64,000 nucleotides of DNA from Allolobophora icterica (GCA_963556255.1 OY744604.1:96094261-96158260); one strand, 5' to 3'. Numbered from the stretch's first letter, positions 31,539-42,587 are shown. Program-made: numbers and translations. Notes: a model not told the origin generated them from the letters alone.

Positions 31539-34424
31539 ATGATGGAATATGTGGAAAAATCGGAGGAGGAAATTATATCTGATTTCATTGTTGGAACATG
31601 CCAATTGCTTCCAAAATCCTACTATGATCCCATTTCTGAACCTCGCCATTATCAAAACGACTATTCCATACGTTGTGGGAGTTCTATGGAGTTCAATATA
31701 CGACCACTGAATTCATGCTACGACGACATTGATTCATTACTCATATGTGGTCATAAGTTGGCCTTCGCAGAAGATTTCCCGGTGTTGCCAAATGATGTAA
31801 GTCGCTTTCACGATACAATCGAATGCTTCAGGATGGAGCCATACCTTAGGTTTCCAGGTTTTGTTCGACTTCGACATTGGGGGGAAATGAATTATAGCTG
31901 GAAATACAAAACATATGAATTTAGCCGTACAACTGATATTATTCACCTCAAGATCGATATGGCTGCTTATGAAGCTGATAGTAACCTGAATATGAAACCC
32001 TTTTGTGTGCAACCACATGCTGTGACAGGTCCAGCACTCAAGAATGAAAATACTGAAGCATGTGATAAATGTTCTGAAGTACATGTATCGAACGATAGCG
32101 TCATGACCTTGTGGTGCCCTCGGTGGCCTAAAGAAGCCCAAGGTTGGTCTAAACGACCTAGATATCACGGATGGCCAATGATTGCTACAATATCCGATGT
32201 TGTCCAGCAAGGTTGCCATTTGGTTTACGCTCAGCATCGTTATTGCAGAGACGATAGACTGCAGTTCAGATTATCATTTTCCGTGGCAGAAGTAATTTTA
32301 ATTCAGAGTTGGAGTCAAGTTCAGCAGATTGTATATCATATGCTCAGATTCTTCTCCAAGAGAGAATTAATACAAAAGAATTGCCTAAAAGAAGATGTGG
32401 TTCTCTGTACATATCACTTCAAGACCCTGATGTTATGGACTTGTGAAGAGATGCCACCAGAATGGTGGAATTCATCTTCGATTTTTCCAATCTGCTGCGA
32501 GTTGCTTAAAAAGCTCTCAGAATGGCTAAAGAGGAGAAACTGTCCGAACTATTTTATTCCAGAAGCAAATTTATTTCCTGAGCGATTCAATTCGACAGTT
32601 CTCGACGAAGTTGAAAGACAATTGAATAGATTCTCCAATTCTGAGATTCTCTGTCAATGGTTCGTGAAAAATTACATACCCCCAGACATTAAAGTATTTT
32701 TCAAAGTTGAACATATTGTGGATTTTTCAAAATGCCTGCCATCTCTCATTGAATATCGGAAAAGGTTGCAGTCAAACTCCTTGGATTTATTATTTTTCTT
32801 CGCATTTTTGGATTGTAATATTTACAGTCGCAGATCAATTAATTCTCAAACGATAAAACCGAGATCCGTTTTAAGTGAAATGCGTTTCTTGAGGGTTATT
32901 ATATTCTTAGGACAAAGAAAAATGTCAGTACTACCAATTCCAGTTGACGTTTCGTGTTTCACATACTTTGATAAAACGATATATTGTTTGAATACCGCAT
33001 ACAGTTTAGGTTACGGAGAAATTTCATGGGATGGCGAACTGTTTGAATATGTGAAAGGAATTTTCTTTAAACCTAAAATCATAAGGTGCCAATATCATCA
33101 ATTTCCCGAACGCTTAACAGGAGGGAAAAGCCAGTGTCAAGTTTTCGTAAGGAGCCAAAATCGTCAATTCCCTGAACGCTTAACAGCAGAGAAAAGCCAG
33201 TGTCAACTTTTCCGAGCAGAGGACTTGATGGAAAATTTATCTGGATCAAATAGCCCTTCAGAATTTCAACTATTGTCTTTCACGTCGAAAGAGTTTCTTA
33301 GAAAGGCTCTGGAGGGTGACGATTCTCAATGCAACGGCATTGCTGCAGCAGCTTTGGTCTACTTGGCTGCTCTATATTTTGCATCATCAGAATATCAGTT
33401 AGTAATAGACCTCTGCTCAACAGTCTTGAAGGGTCAAACGAACAAAATAGAAAATGAAACATTGAATGCAGGTTGTTTGTTCTTTATTGACGATGTTGCT
33501 AGAATCATCGCACTTAATTTGCTCTGCAAGAAGTTCAGTCAAAATACGCATTTCAGTAAGAGGCAGATTTATCTTGATCTACGTTTTACACCAAAGGTGT
33601 TTGCTTATTACTTAACAGTAACATCTGTTGAAAGCATATCTAAACAAATTGAATTGAATCCGGATTTGCCAACATCGGCATTTCCTTTAGACCAGTGTTT
33701 GATGGCATTCGCCAAACAAAAGGCAGACATTTTGACAAAATCAAGTGCCTGTTTGAAAACTCCCAGGCAGTGTGTATATCGCAGAACGTATATTGTGAGT
33801 CGAAGTCCTACTTTAAGTGTGGATACCTTGACTGTTACTGGAAAAGTAATTGATTCTCTAAAGGAATGTGCTTTAGAAAATATGACATCATTCTATAGTG
33901 CGATCAACAAAGACTTTGGCATCCAGTGCAACACAGCGGACTGCTATCGTGCTTTGTATCTTTATAAGTGTCGCAAATTCGATCAAGTGTTGCATTTATG
34001 TGAAGAAATTCTGAAGGAACCTGATCTCAAGAGGGATTTGAAGAAGTTTGCATTTGCGAATGTTTTGGTGATGACACCGTTTGATTCGTTTTTCGATAGA
34101 GACGTACAATCGTTGGTAGGATTGCATACGCTTCTTCGTTTTTTATCTCCTCTGAATGATGATTTGAGGAAATTCAAGTTAGCTGTGCAGTTCTTTCACC
34201 AATTTGTAGACTTAAGTTCTCTTCAGAAGCACTACGGAGTTACAAGTTATCATTTTCTCGGAAGACATTTCCTTGCGAGATATTTGAAACTCAGATGTTG
34301 TATGGACTGTAATAATCCGTGTAGAAAGGAATTATTTAATTTTTGCGGTAAGCAAAGTAGCTTTCCATTTGAGCACATTATTTGCCGGTTTCTTCGACAA
34401 AAACATCGTGAAATTAATTTATAA
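31539..34424 (+). CDS. Mab-21 family cGAS-like nucleotidyltransferase with helical C-terminal extension (copy D, intact)
   Basis: Intact frame; an in-frame ATG at 31506 would give 972 residues, but 31506-31538 looks like intron, so 31539 is preferred (961 residues). Numbered from 31506, GS is at 58-59, DDID at 73-76 and the third Asp at 197 (NDSVMTLWC). CPRWPKEAQGW, LSFSVAEVIL, CTYHFKTLMLW and NYFIPEANLF follow. Differences from copy C: a longer linker between YKTYEF and D197 containing ACDKCSEVH, and an in-frame 66-bp tandem duplication (33099-33230; FPERLTGGKSQCQVF then FPERLTAEKSQCQLF) in the C-terminal extension. The extension keeps both TPR-like stretches and the FPFEHIICRFLRQKH end. All predicted catalytic residues are present. 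It converges with the minus-strand receptor gene, whose coding sequence ends at 36392. Confidence 0.87.
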   Translation: MMEYVEKSEEEIISDFIVGTCQLLPKSYYDPISEPRHYQNDYSIRCGSSMEFNIRPLNSCYDDIDSLLICGHKLAFAEDFPVLPNDVSRFHDTIECFRMEPYLRFPGFVRLRHWGEMNYSWKYKTYEFSRTTDIIHLKIDMAAYEADSNLNMKPFCVQPHAVTGPALKNENTEACDKCSEVHVSNDSVMTLWCPRWPKEAQGWSKRPRYHGWPMIATISDVVQQGCHLVYAQHRYCRDDRLQFRLSFSVAEVILIQSWSQVQQIVYHMLRFFSKRELIQKNCLKEDVVLCTYHFKTLMLWTCEEMPPEWWNSSSIFPICCELLKKLSEWLKRRNCPNYFIPEANLFPERFNSTVLDEVERQLNRFSNSEILCQWFVKNYIPPDIKVFFKVEHIVDFSKCLPSLIEYRKRLQSNSLDLLFFFAFLDCNIYSRRSINSQTIKPRSVLSEMRFLRVIIFLGQRKMSVLPIPVDVSCFTYFDKTIYCLNTAYSLGYGEISWDGELFEYVKGIFFKPKIIRCQYHQFPERLTGGKSQCQVFVRSQNRQFPERLTAEKSQCQLFRAEDLMENLSGSNSPSEFQLLSFTSKEFLRKALEGDDSQCNGIAAAALVYLAALYFASSEYQLVIDLCSTVLKGQTNKIENETLNAGCLFFIDDVARIIALNLLCKKFSQNTHFSKRQIYLDLRFTPKVFAYYLTVTSVESISKQIELNPDLPTSAFPLDQCLMAFAKQKADILTKSSACLKTPRQCVYRRTYIVSRSPTLSVDTLTVTGKVIDSLKECALENMTSFYSAINKDFGIQCNTADCYRALYLYKCRKFDQVLHLCEEILKEPDLKRDLKKFAFANVLVMTPFDSFFDRDVQSLVGLHTLLRFLSPLNDDLRKFKLAVQFFHQFVDLSSLQKHYGVTSYHFLGRHFLARYLKLRCCMDCNNPCRKELFNFCGKQSSFPFEHIICRFLRQKHREINL

Positions 34425-34760
34425 TCACAGAGTAGCATGGTGTAAATGACTACGTACTGTTTTCCAATTGATATTGTTTAATTTCTTATGTAAAGTTGAT
34501 GACCGTGAATAATGTAGGAATGGAACTTTTTTTCTAAATTCTTTGACCTTTCTTAAAATTTCCGCAATGGAGTAAAGTCCAATACAGGGAAGAGGAATTC
34601 TGACAACTCCGCTGTCGTTACCAATTTCAGGGTTCATCACCATCTGTCATCTGAACCACATCAATTGACAAAACTACTACCGCAGTGTCAGATGTATTTA
34701 TTACTTTATGCTGTTAAACAATGTATAGGCTATTAGTGATATCAGCGAGCGATAAGACTG
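34425..34760 (+). repeat. 3' flank of copy D
   Basis: Matches the 3' flanks of copies C and E (TTCTTTGACCTTTCTTAAAATTTCCGCAATG; TTTCAGGGTTCATCACCATCTGTC). The polyadenylation-like site of copy C is here AGTAAA. Homology stops where the next retroelement begins. Confidence 0.65.
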
Positions 34761-34764
34761 CCGG

Positions 34765-35690
34765 GATTCGCTTTGTTCGCGATATGCATTCCGTCTATCG
34801 GGATCGGGAGTGGGACTACTGGGAGGCGGTCATTACCCGCCGATAGGACGATCCTAAGAAACTTTGGTCCGTCTTCAAGGGCCTCCTTGGTCGCCAGTCG
34901 GGCGGTTCGCGTTCACAGCCGATGTGTTCCTGAAGAGGCTGACCGCAAAGATCTCAACAATCCGAAGTGCAACCTCCACTGCTCCACCGCCGGATCATCC
35001 GCCTACCAGCTTCCGTCTTTCTCCCTCCGTGAGGTTAGAAGCACTGAATTGCGCTCGCTCATCCTAACCTCTGCACCGAAAACGTGTGAGCTTGGTCCTG
35101 TGCCTATGTCCTTGGTGCAGGAACACATCGACATAATCCTTCCGTTCCTCGCCATGTTGTGTAACTGTTCGATTCGTGAGGCGCAACTACCGATATCGCA
35201 GAAACGCTCAATTCTACATCCGGCTCTAAAGCGCGAGGGCTTGGATCCAAACGATCCTGCAAATTATCGCCCAATTGCCAATGTTACGTTTATTTCTAAG
35301 ATTCTTGAACGTATTATTGCTAATCAGCTGATTTGTTATTTGGATGTGAATCTTTTGCTCCCTTCTCATCAGTCTGGGTTTCGTAAGAACCATTCCACTG
35401 AGACCCTCCTAGTCCGTCTTCTGTCTGACTTCTATGGTGCTACGGATGTTGGGTATATCTCTCTTTTGGCTCTCTTTGATGTTACCTCTGCCTTTGATTC
35501 TGTTGACCATCATATACTCCTCCAGTGTCTTTCAATTTCTTTTTGCCTGACTTATAAACCTTTAGAGTGGCTTCGCTCCTTTCTTTCAGAGCGTACAACC
35601 TCTGTCGCCTTTGGCTCCTCGAGGTCTGCCTGGGTTCCTGCCTCTTTGGTGTACCTCAGGGCTTTGTTTTTGGGCCACTGCTAAATATCC
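34765..35690 (+). mobile_element. Non-LTR retrotransposon reverse transcriptase fragment
   Basis: Begins in the linker between endonuclease and RT (DREWDYWEAV, DPKKLWSVFKGLLGR, with stops) and continues in a 303-codon open frame with RT fingers and palm. Visible motifs are PISQKRSILHPALK, ANYRPIANVTFISKILERI, SGFRKNHSTETLLVRLL and ALFDVTSAFDSVDHHILL (motif A Asp). Near 35620 the frame shifts, after which GVPQGFVFGPLL is read in another frame. Motif C (Y/F-ADD) and everything downstream are missing. CR1/jockey-like. Directly followed by a SINE 3' half. Confidence 0.88.
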
Positions 35691-35693
35691 TCC

Positions 35694-35995
<302 letters not shown>

Positions 35996-36391
35996 TGGCA
36001 CTGAGGTAAATATGGGAAATTAAAAAAAAAAAATCCTGCGATACGCTGTTTCCATTTTTAGCTATTGTGAAATTATGAGTTGCCTTTCAAGGACCTTCGA
36101 AACGAAAGTAAGTACCTCCCTTACTTTCCACCATAGAACACGAAAACTAATTTTCACAGCGAGTGAGTAAGTAAGCAAGTTGATAAAGCATGCGCTTCAA
36201 TTCTCTCGCAGAATTTCAAGCCTGTGTCAATCAAACAATGACGTCATCGTTTCCGCGAGGTTCAGAAACATTATGTTTGTAATTAGTAACTTCCATTTAT
36301 GTTAGCGCTGACGTCTAATGCACTAAGTATCAACCGAAGGCGCGCCAAAACCAGACCGTAATCGGGTCAATGAGAAAGGCGCCGTGGATTA

Positions 36392-36878
36392 TTAAACGAC
36401 CGACGGTCTGTGTTCTGGGGTTCGAAGCCCAGGCGGATATCTCTCACCGTTGACGAGCAGACCTTCATCACAGAAGAGCTGCGCAGAAATGATCTTATCA
36501 CTGTCCGACTTCGTAACGTTGAACTCGAGGGCGTTGGGTTCGAACCCATCTACCACTTTTCTCCCTTCCCCCGCTCCCCCGTTGCAGCCTCGCATCCGGG
36601 TCAAGTGGAGGTCACAGATCGGAGGAGGGTTAGAGGTGACCTTGCGCGAGGAGTGGCCACCACCTCCACAGTGGCCCCGACAGCTGATGATTCGACCTGG
36701 ACCCCCTGGGCCAATCCCAGACCCAACTGGCCCGACGTAGACGTTTTCGAGACCGAGGTGAGCGACTGTTTCGATGTCGGTGAGTAGAGATGGAAAGCGC
36801 CTCTCAACGACTGACACCTCGTCACCCAAACCACCTGTCAGTGACGTCAGCTCCTTTGTCGGCTCATGACGTCGACAC
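36392..36878 (-). CDS. Cytoplasmic-tail exon of the SUEL-CUB-sushi transmembrane receptor (last coding exon)
   Basis: Minus-strand acceptor TTTTCTTTGACAG precedes GTGTCGACG at 36878. The incoming phase (2) matches the outgoing phase of the transmembrane exon, so the junction reads FKHW-CRRHEPTKE. The frame stays open for 161 codons to a TAA at 36392-36394. The start is basic (CRRHEPTK), as expected just inside the membrane. The rest is low in recognisable motifs: VERRFPSLLTDIETVAHLGLEN, a Gly/Pro-rich part (GPVGSGIGPGGPG), then a CRGHCGGGGH segment. No kinase, ITAM or death-type motif was found. Exon assignment rests on splice sites, phase and position. The alternative is a chance open frame. 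Confidence 0.6.
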
Positions 36879-36904
36879 CTGTCAAAGAAAAGCAGGTGAG
36901 TCAA

Positions 36905-37130
<226 letters not shown>

Positions 37131-37529
37131 TGAATAAGAAGAAAAAGTCGTATTTGTTGTTGATAATGATGACGAGCAGAGGAGGAAAAAGAAGAACGCG
37201 AGGAAGAACAAGACCAAAAGGAGCAGTCTCTTGAGCTAACCCAGATAGGTATCTACATGTACGTGCTTTAAGTCTGAGCGATTTCATTTTCTTAGACTTG
37301 GTGTATAAAAGGGTGGCTGGTATTTCTTCCTCATCTTATCTTCCTTCCAACATTCACCGTCATTCCATTCATTCGCTAGGTGGCGAGAGTGAAGCGGAAC
37401 TCAAGAAACCTGTTTCTGGACTGATTGATTCGACGTTAGGTTAGAACGATGGCGCTACAAAAGAACTGATGTAGGAAGACTCAATTCACTGACAGGTGAT
37501 ATTTATTCTAATCCTATGTCTATCATTTG

Positions 37530-37870
37530 ATACGGTTGTCTGTCTGCTCTTTGGTCTGTCTATCTGTCTGTCTGTTCGTTTGCCTCTTTGTCTGCCTGCA
37601 TATCTGTCCGTTTTCGAACCCATCTGTCGTCGGTTTGTTTGTACATCTGCTTGTCTGCCATTTTGTCTGTCTGTTTGTCTGTCTGTCGGTCTGTCCGTCC
37701 ATCTTTTTGTGCGCGCATTTATTTGTCTGTGTCTGCTTTTATTCATCCATCCATCCGTCATCCATAGATTCACCTATCCATTCATCTATCCATACATCCA
37801 TCCATCCATCCATCCATCCATCCATCTATCAATCCATTTATCCATCCATTCATCCATCCATCATCCTTCA
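37530..37870. repeat. Imperfect (CTGT)n then (CATC)n microsatellite
   Basis: CTGTCTGT-type units at 37540-37735 pass into CATCCATC units at 37745-37865. Open frames on both strands here are repeat translations. 37870-38160 has no recognised feature. Confidence 0.95.
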
Positions 37871-38159
37871 TATGTCATTGTGATGAATACAACACACGTC
37901 AGCTGCTGGACCAATCCCATCCGTCGCATCCTACCGTCGGATCACGTCCAACCATAGCAACTGACACCGTCAGCAAAGGTCAATCCACTGTCAGGATTGA
38001 CGATGGGAAAGACTGCCAAGAGCACCGACAGTGGTCAACTGTAGGGACGCTAAGACTGACACTGATCTGACACAGATCTGACGTTGATTACGATTCCACT
38101 TGATCAGTAATTCATGCACTGTGATTACTGCGCCGTAGAAGTCATTACATTAAACAGAT

Positions 38160-39402
38160 TGGATCAGATGAAAATTAGATCAGATGAAAATTAGATCAGA
38201 TGAAAATTAGATCAGATGAAAATTAGATCAGACGAAAATTAGATCAGATGAAAATTAGATTAGATGAAAATTAGATCAGGTGAAAATTAGATCAGATGAA
38301 AATTAGATCAGATGAAAATTAGATCAGATGAAAATTAGATCAGGTGAAAATTAGATCAGATGAAAATTAGATCAGATGAAAATTAGATCAGGTGAAAATT
38401 AGATCAGATGAAAATTAGATCAGATGAAAATTAGATCAGATGAAAATTAGATCAGGTGAAAATTAGATCAGGTGAAAATTAGATGAGATGAAAATTAGAT
38501 CAGATGAAAATTAGATCAGGTGAAAATTAGATCAGATGAAAATTAGATCAGATGAAAATTAGATCAGGTGAAAATTAGATCAGGTGAAAATTAGATCAGA
38601 TGAAAATTAGATCAGGTGAAAATTAGATCAGATGAAAATTAGATCAGATGAAAATTAGATCAGATGAAAATTAGATCAGATGAAAATTAGATCAGATGAA
38701 AATTAGATCAGATGAAAATTAGATCAGATGAAAATTAGATCAGATGAAAATTAGATCAGATGAAAATTAGATCAGATGAAAATTAGATCAGATGAAAATT
38801 AGATCAGATGAAAATTAGATCAGATGAAAATTAGATCAGGTGAAAATTAGATCAGATGAAAATTAGATCAGATGAAAATTAGATCAGGTGAAAATTAGAT
38901 CAGATGAAAATTAGATCAGATGAAAATTAGATCAGGTGAAAATTAGATCAGGTGAAAATTAGATCAGATGAAAATTAGATCAGGTGAAAATTAGATCAGA
39001 TGAAAATTAGATCAGATGAAAATTAGATCAGATGAAAATTAGATCAGATGAAAATTAGATCAGATGAAAATTAGATCAGATGAAAATTAGATTAGATGAA
39101 AATTAGATCAGATGAAAATTAGATCAGATGAAAATTAGATCAGATGAAAATTAGATCAGGTGAAAATTAGATCAGATGAAAATTAGATCAGATGAAAATT
39201 AGATCAGGTGAAAATTAGATCAGATGAAAATTAGATCAGATGAAAATTAGATCAGGTGAAAATTAGATCAGGTGAAAATTAGATCAGATGAAAATTAGAT
39301 CAGATGAAAATTAGATCAGATGAAAATTAGATCAGATGAAAATTAGATCAGATGAAAATTAGATCAGATGAAAATTAGATCAGATGAAAATTAGATCAGA
39401 TT
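38160..39402. repeat. 16-bp minisatellite (AGATCAGATGAAAATT), about 78 units, with higher-order structure
   Basis: Uninterrupted array of the 16-bp unit with no length change. Variant units differ by one base: AGATCAGGTG (18 copies seen), AGATTAGATG, AGATCAGACG and AGATGAGATG. The GGTG variants are not random: the spacing pattern 48-48-16-32 bp occurs from 38472, again from 38840, and its first three steps again from 39160. It lies in the intron between the transmembrane and cytoplasmic exons of the receptor gene. Confidence 0.97.
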
Positions 39403-39835
39403 GAAGTCGATTGGATTAAACAGATTGACACAGAAAGCGACACGATAGGTAGCACAGAGATGGTGTCAACATTGAAAATGACTGATAATTACATAGTTTA
39501 TTAATTTATTAAGCAAATTTATTTAGAGCCCATGTTTATTTGCGCCCCTGTAGATATTCACGCTAGCCTTAACGATGTTAAATGCCATTCAGAAGAGTAC
39601 AGCAAAGATCGCTCTGACAATTGGAAGATTCACCAATGACAGTCTCACGCACATAGAGCAGCAGATACCTAACAGATGACATCTAGCTCAAAGTTCCTGA
39701 AGCACGTGGAATTTTTACTGGTCCAAGGACTTACACAGTCATCTACATTCCTAATGATTGCGGGTCCGAATCTACTGAGTGATTACGTGTAACAATGCGA
39801 GACAAGTTCGTCGAACATAGTTTAATAACTAACCG
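39403..39835. other. Intron sequence, nothing recognised
   Basis: Intronic stretch of the receptor gene without a recognisable coding or repeat feature. The word GCGCCCCTGTAGATATTCACGC at 39543 may be a decayed retroelement end. Confidence 0.4.
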
Positions 39836-40020
39836 ACACTCGGTCGGTAGTTGATTGGTTAGAGCGCTCACCCTCTAATGCAGAGGATAAGGGTTTGAGT
39901 CTCCTCCTCTGAGACGGACACTGTGTAGGGATCGTAAGCAGGTCCTTCGCTCACAATTGCTCAGCGCCATCGATTGATGCTTCGTCATTAGATAGTTGCG
40001 CTTAGTAAATGCGTGATACT
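39836..40020 (+). mobile_element. SINE family 1, tRNA-derived, near full length
   Basis: The tRNA-like head has an A box (TAGTTGATTGGTTAGAGCGC, from 39848) and a B box (GGGTTTGAGTC, 39891-39901). The body is GAGACGGACACTGTGTAGG...GAGCAGGTCC-type sequence, and the end is CGCCATCGATTGATGCTTCGTCATTAGATAG. The same family is at 57995-58150 (-), 35694-35795 (3' half) and 56228-56290 (head). The anticodon region is too degenerate to call this a tRNA gene. Its 3' end touches the 5' splice site of the transmembrane exon. Confidence 0.82.
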
Positions 40021-40023
40021 GAC

Positions 40024-40111
40024 CAGTGCTTGAAGCAGCAGATGCCCAGCAGAGCGACGAAAGCTATGACGATTCCAAGAATGAGACCGAGACCAAGAGC
40101 CAACAACAGAC
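40024..40111 (-). CDS. Transmembrane exon of the SUEL-CUB-sushi receptor
   Basis: 88-nt exon between acceptor GATTGACAG and donor GTCAGT (minus strand). Phase 1 in matches the upstream exons and phase 2 out matches the tail exon. It encodes LLLALGLGLILG followed by IVIAFVALLGICCFKHW: about 25 uninterrupted hydrophobic residues with a GxGxxxG-like stretch, a CC pair at the inner face and a basic FKHW stop-transfer end. The gene product is therefore a single-pass type I membrane protein, if a signal peptide exon exists upstream. Confidence 0.75.
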
Positions 40112-40129
40112 CTGTCAATCAACGTTACA

Positions 40130-41200
40130 TGTAACAGAGTATACATTGTATGTAATAAATTATGTAGCACACCTAAGCGATATATACAATCGTCTCTTTA
40201 ATTTTACATACGTGATTTGTTTCTCTCTTCTATCTCAATTGAATGTGGCTTCTACAATTGATCATGCGATTTATTTATTGCGATTTCAATCAAAGCGACC
40301 ATTAATTGATGTCTTGGGCATTTGGGGCATTACGGCATTGTGGGAATTTACGTTCATTATGGGCACTGCGGCATCATGGCATGATGGCATTATGGGCATT
40401 ATTATAATGGCGCTATAGAAGTAATTGAATTTTAGGCCTACTATGTTAGGTTTGATTATATATATGAACTCAAAATGCTTAGACCTTGTGTGAGGAACAG
40501 GGAGAGGGAGTTTGAAGGGGAGAGGAAAAGAGGGAGACCTTGTGTGAGGAAATGAACGGAAGTTGATCCGGTTCCTCTCCGTTGAACTCCGTTGTTCGAA
40601 TGAATGCTATCTGGCAACAGAACAACAACAACAGATCAGTTATTTCTAATATTTGTCCATTTATTTATTTACTCGTTTAGTTTTTAGTTAATTAGTTAAT
40701 TAATTAATTTACCAATTTGTCTGTTTGTTTGTTAGTTAGTCAATCATTGCGCTTACTGCGAATGAGTTCTAGTTTCAATTCGGTAGTCATCAGGTTCTTT
40801 ACTAATAAATTAATTTCAAAATTGAGACATTGAACTTTGTTTTCACGTGGCTATTTAGATAGCATCTTTTCTAAACTCGCAGCTACCCTAAGAGCCTAAA
40901 GTAATTGTAAAGTAGAGCTGTTGCATTCCAAAGTGAAATGTAGAGGAAGTGCTCATATACCGCTCTTAGACGAATCCTAAGGCCGTTAACTTCCGAGCTT
41001 TTGCCTTGGCAGTACAAATTGTTACTGTCTTGAGACATACATGTATATGTATATGCAGAGATGTATAAGTTGCTCAGTGTCGTTAAACAGAGTTCGCTCA
41101 ACAGGCTCGAGATATCAATCGTCTGACCAAGAACGCTTCCGTGTTGGAACTTTGTAATTATAAACGAAATAAAGAGATTTCCTGACCCATTTACACATTT
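40130..41200. other. Intron sequence, nothing recognised
   Basis: No coding exon or known repeat was recognised. 40280-40430 is G/C-poor with CATTATGGGCATT-type short repeats, and 40680-40740 has TTAGTTAATTAG-type repeats. The 124-codon minus frame at 41257-40883 has no similarity I recognise and lacks exon-like borders. Confidence 0.4.
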
Positions 41201-41264
41201 TACCTCGAGCACAACAGAGTTAAGACAATATTTATGTATATATATATATATATGCATTTATGTA

Positions 41265-41350
41265 CGTAAGTCAATCAATCAATCAAAATTTATATAGCGC
41301 CCCTGCAAGGTCTCTACTTAGAAGCGCTCCTGACCCAGACCAAGCGGGAA
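41265..41350 (-). mobile_element. Retroelement 3' tail (GCGCTATATAAAT family)
   Basis: CAATCAATCAATC then AAATTTATATAGCGCCCCTGC. On the minus strand this is the GGGGCGCTATATAAATTT end followed by a GATT tail, the same 3' end as at 8080-8110 and 30200. Confidence 0.6.
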
Positions 41351-41587
41351 AAAAGCAGTATGTATTATTGTACAATATTATTATTATGTGTAATCGTAAT
41401 CTTAATTCTAAACTCCATATTTTTAAGCGCTACGCTAAAACCAAGCACAGGGCACCAGCTTATTTCGTTGCTGTTGTGTGTACGAACGTTGGCATATAAG
41501 TATGTAAACATCAAGCCGGTTTATACAGGGCATGGTAGAGGTTCGTCACAAAGTCTATATAAAGGAGGTTGTTCGATGTGTACGTAC

Positions 41588-41758
41588 CTCCCTGGCTGGT
41601 ACAGTTGCCGTAGTCACCCTGCCATTGGTTGTCCTTGCACGTGACGTACCACGTCTCCTGGGTCTCGTTACAGCGGATCATGAGGTCATCGCCCAACACC
41701 CCCAGTGGCTTCACCCAAACGCCCCCACCAGACACGTTCAGCAACGGACAACCAACCA
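41588..41758 (-). CDS. Sushi/CCP-like exon of the receptor
   Basis: 171-nt exon (57 codons), phase 1 at both ends, between a TG-rich acceptor ending GTGTTAG and the strong donor GAG-GTACGT. The translation VGCPLLNVSGGGVWVKP, GDDLMIRCNETQETW, YVTCKDNQWQGDYGNC has four cysteines with C-x-W spacing in the last part, as in short sushi (CCP) modules: C1 at the start, C2 after the aromatic strand, C3, then W and C4. Sushi modules mediate protein contact in receptors and complement factors. It could also be a related four-cysteine module. NETQ and NCTS are potential N-glycosylation sites. Confidence 0.72.
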
Positions 41759-42004
41759 CTAACACACAAACACACACACATCGAATATATTGTAAGTCTT
41801 CCACTGAAGATCCTTTTCGATGTACCTCTGATGGAGTTATACCAAGTCTCTAGATACACATATGCATCTTTCGAAGCATACTTATATATACATGCATATA
41901 TACATTATGCATACATGCATAAATATACAGAGCCTTTTCTGATGTACCTAAAAGAAGCTATTGTGTTGGACACATACACACATGGATATAATTCATGAAT
42001 ATCG

Positions 42005-42115
42005 TTCACTAATATCATACATACATACATACATACATACATACATACATAAGGTCCATATACATACATGCATCCATAGATACACATATACATACATACG
42101 TACGTACGTACATAC
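42005..42115. repeat. (CATA)n microsatellite
   Basis: CATACATA runs at 42018-42050 and imperfectly to 42115. The open frames over it are repeat translations. Confidence 0.9.
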
Positions 42116-42235
42116 TCACATACTACTGCATAACTGCATACAGTGGGTGGTTTTGTAACAACAACAATAACAACAACAACAAAAACAACCGTAATAACAA
42201 CAATAATAATAGTAATAATAATGTGTTCTACCATT

Positions 42236-42560
42236 ATAGTCATAGGCGTAATTTGTGGATGGTACGAGGGTTACCCGTACCCCCCCACTTCGTGGACTGA
42301 GGGTACTGTACCCCCCACTTTTTAAACAATGTCAATCAATATTTTTATTATTGTGCCTTCCCATAGAATGCAGTCTCCGCCAAAAGTGCGAAAGTACTTA
42401 GATACGTAGGTAAACCGAGAGCCAAATTAATGAGAATACTGACAGGGAATATGTTCAAAATGGCCACCATGCGAAAAGCGAAAGTGGAGAAGAAATAGGT
42501 ACCCCCACTTTTTAGACCAAAGTATCGGTACCCCCACTTTTTAGACTGAAGTTACGCCTC
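42236..42560. mobile_element. MITE-like element with GGTACCCCCACTTTTTAGAC repeats
   Basis: Ends carry inverted AGGCGTAA/TTACGCCT: ATAGGCGTAATTT at 42242 and GAAGTTACGCCTCTGA at 42550. Inside, CCCCCACTTTTTA occurs four times. No ORF. The left half of the interior is G/C-rich and the middle (42340-42470) unique. Confidence 0.6.
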
Positions 42561-42586
42561 TGATTATAGTTACGCTACTTGTTAAG

Positions 42587-42587
<1 letters not shown>

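Noticed and set aside
36410..36787. 125- and 96-codon plus-strand frames
   Set aside because: They are shadows of the minus-strand exon 36392-36878, which has a splice acceptor and a phase matching the transmembrane exon.
37486..37957. Cys/Val/Ser-rich open frames on both strands
   Set aside because: They are translations of CTGT and CATC microsatellites.
38160..39402. CRISPR-like regular array
   Set aside because: The units are contiguous 16-bp tandem repeats with no unique spacers, in an animal intron. It is a minisatellite.
39836..39905. tRNA gene
   Set aside because: A and B boxes are present, but no complete acceptor and anticodon stems could be formed, and the same head occurs in several SINE copies. 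The same applies at 52970-53036, 55925-56000 and 58080-58150.
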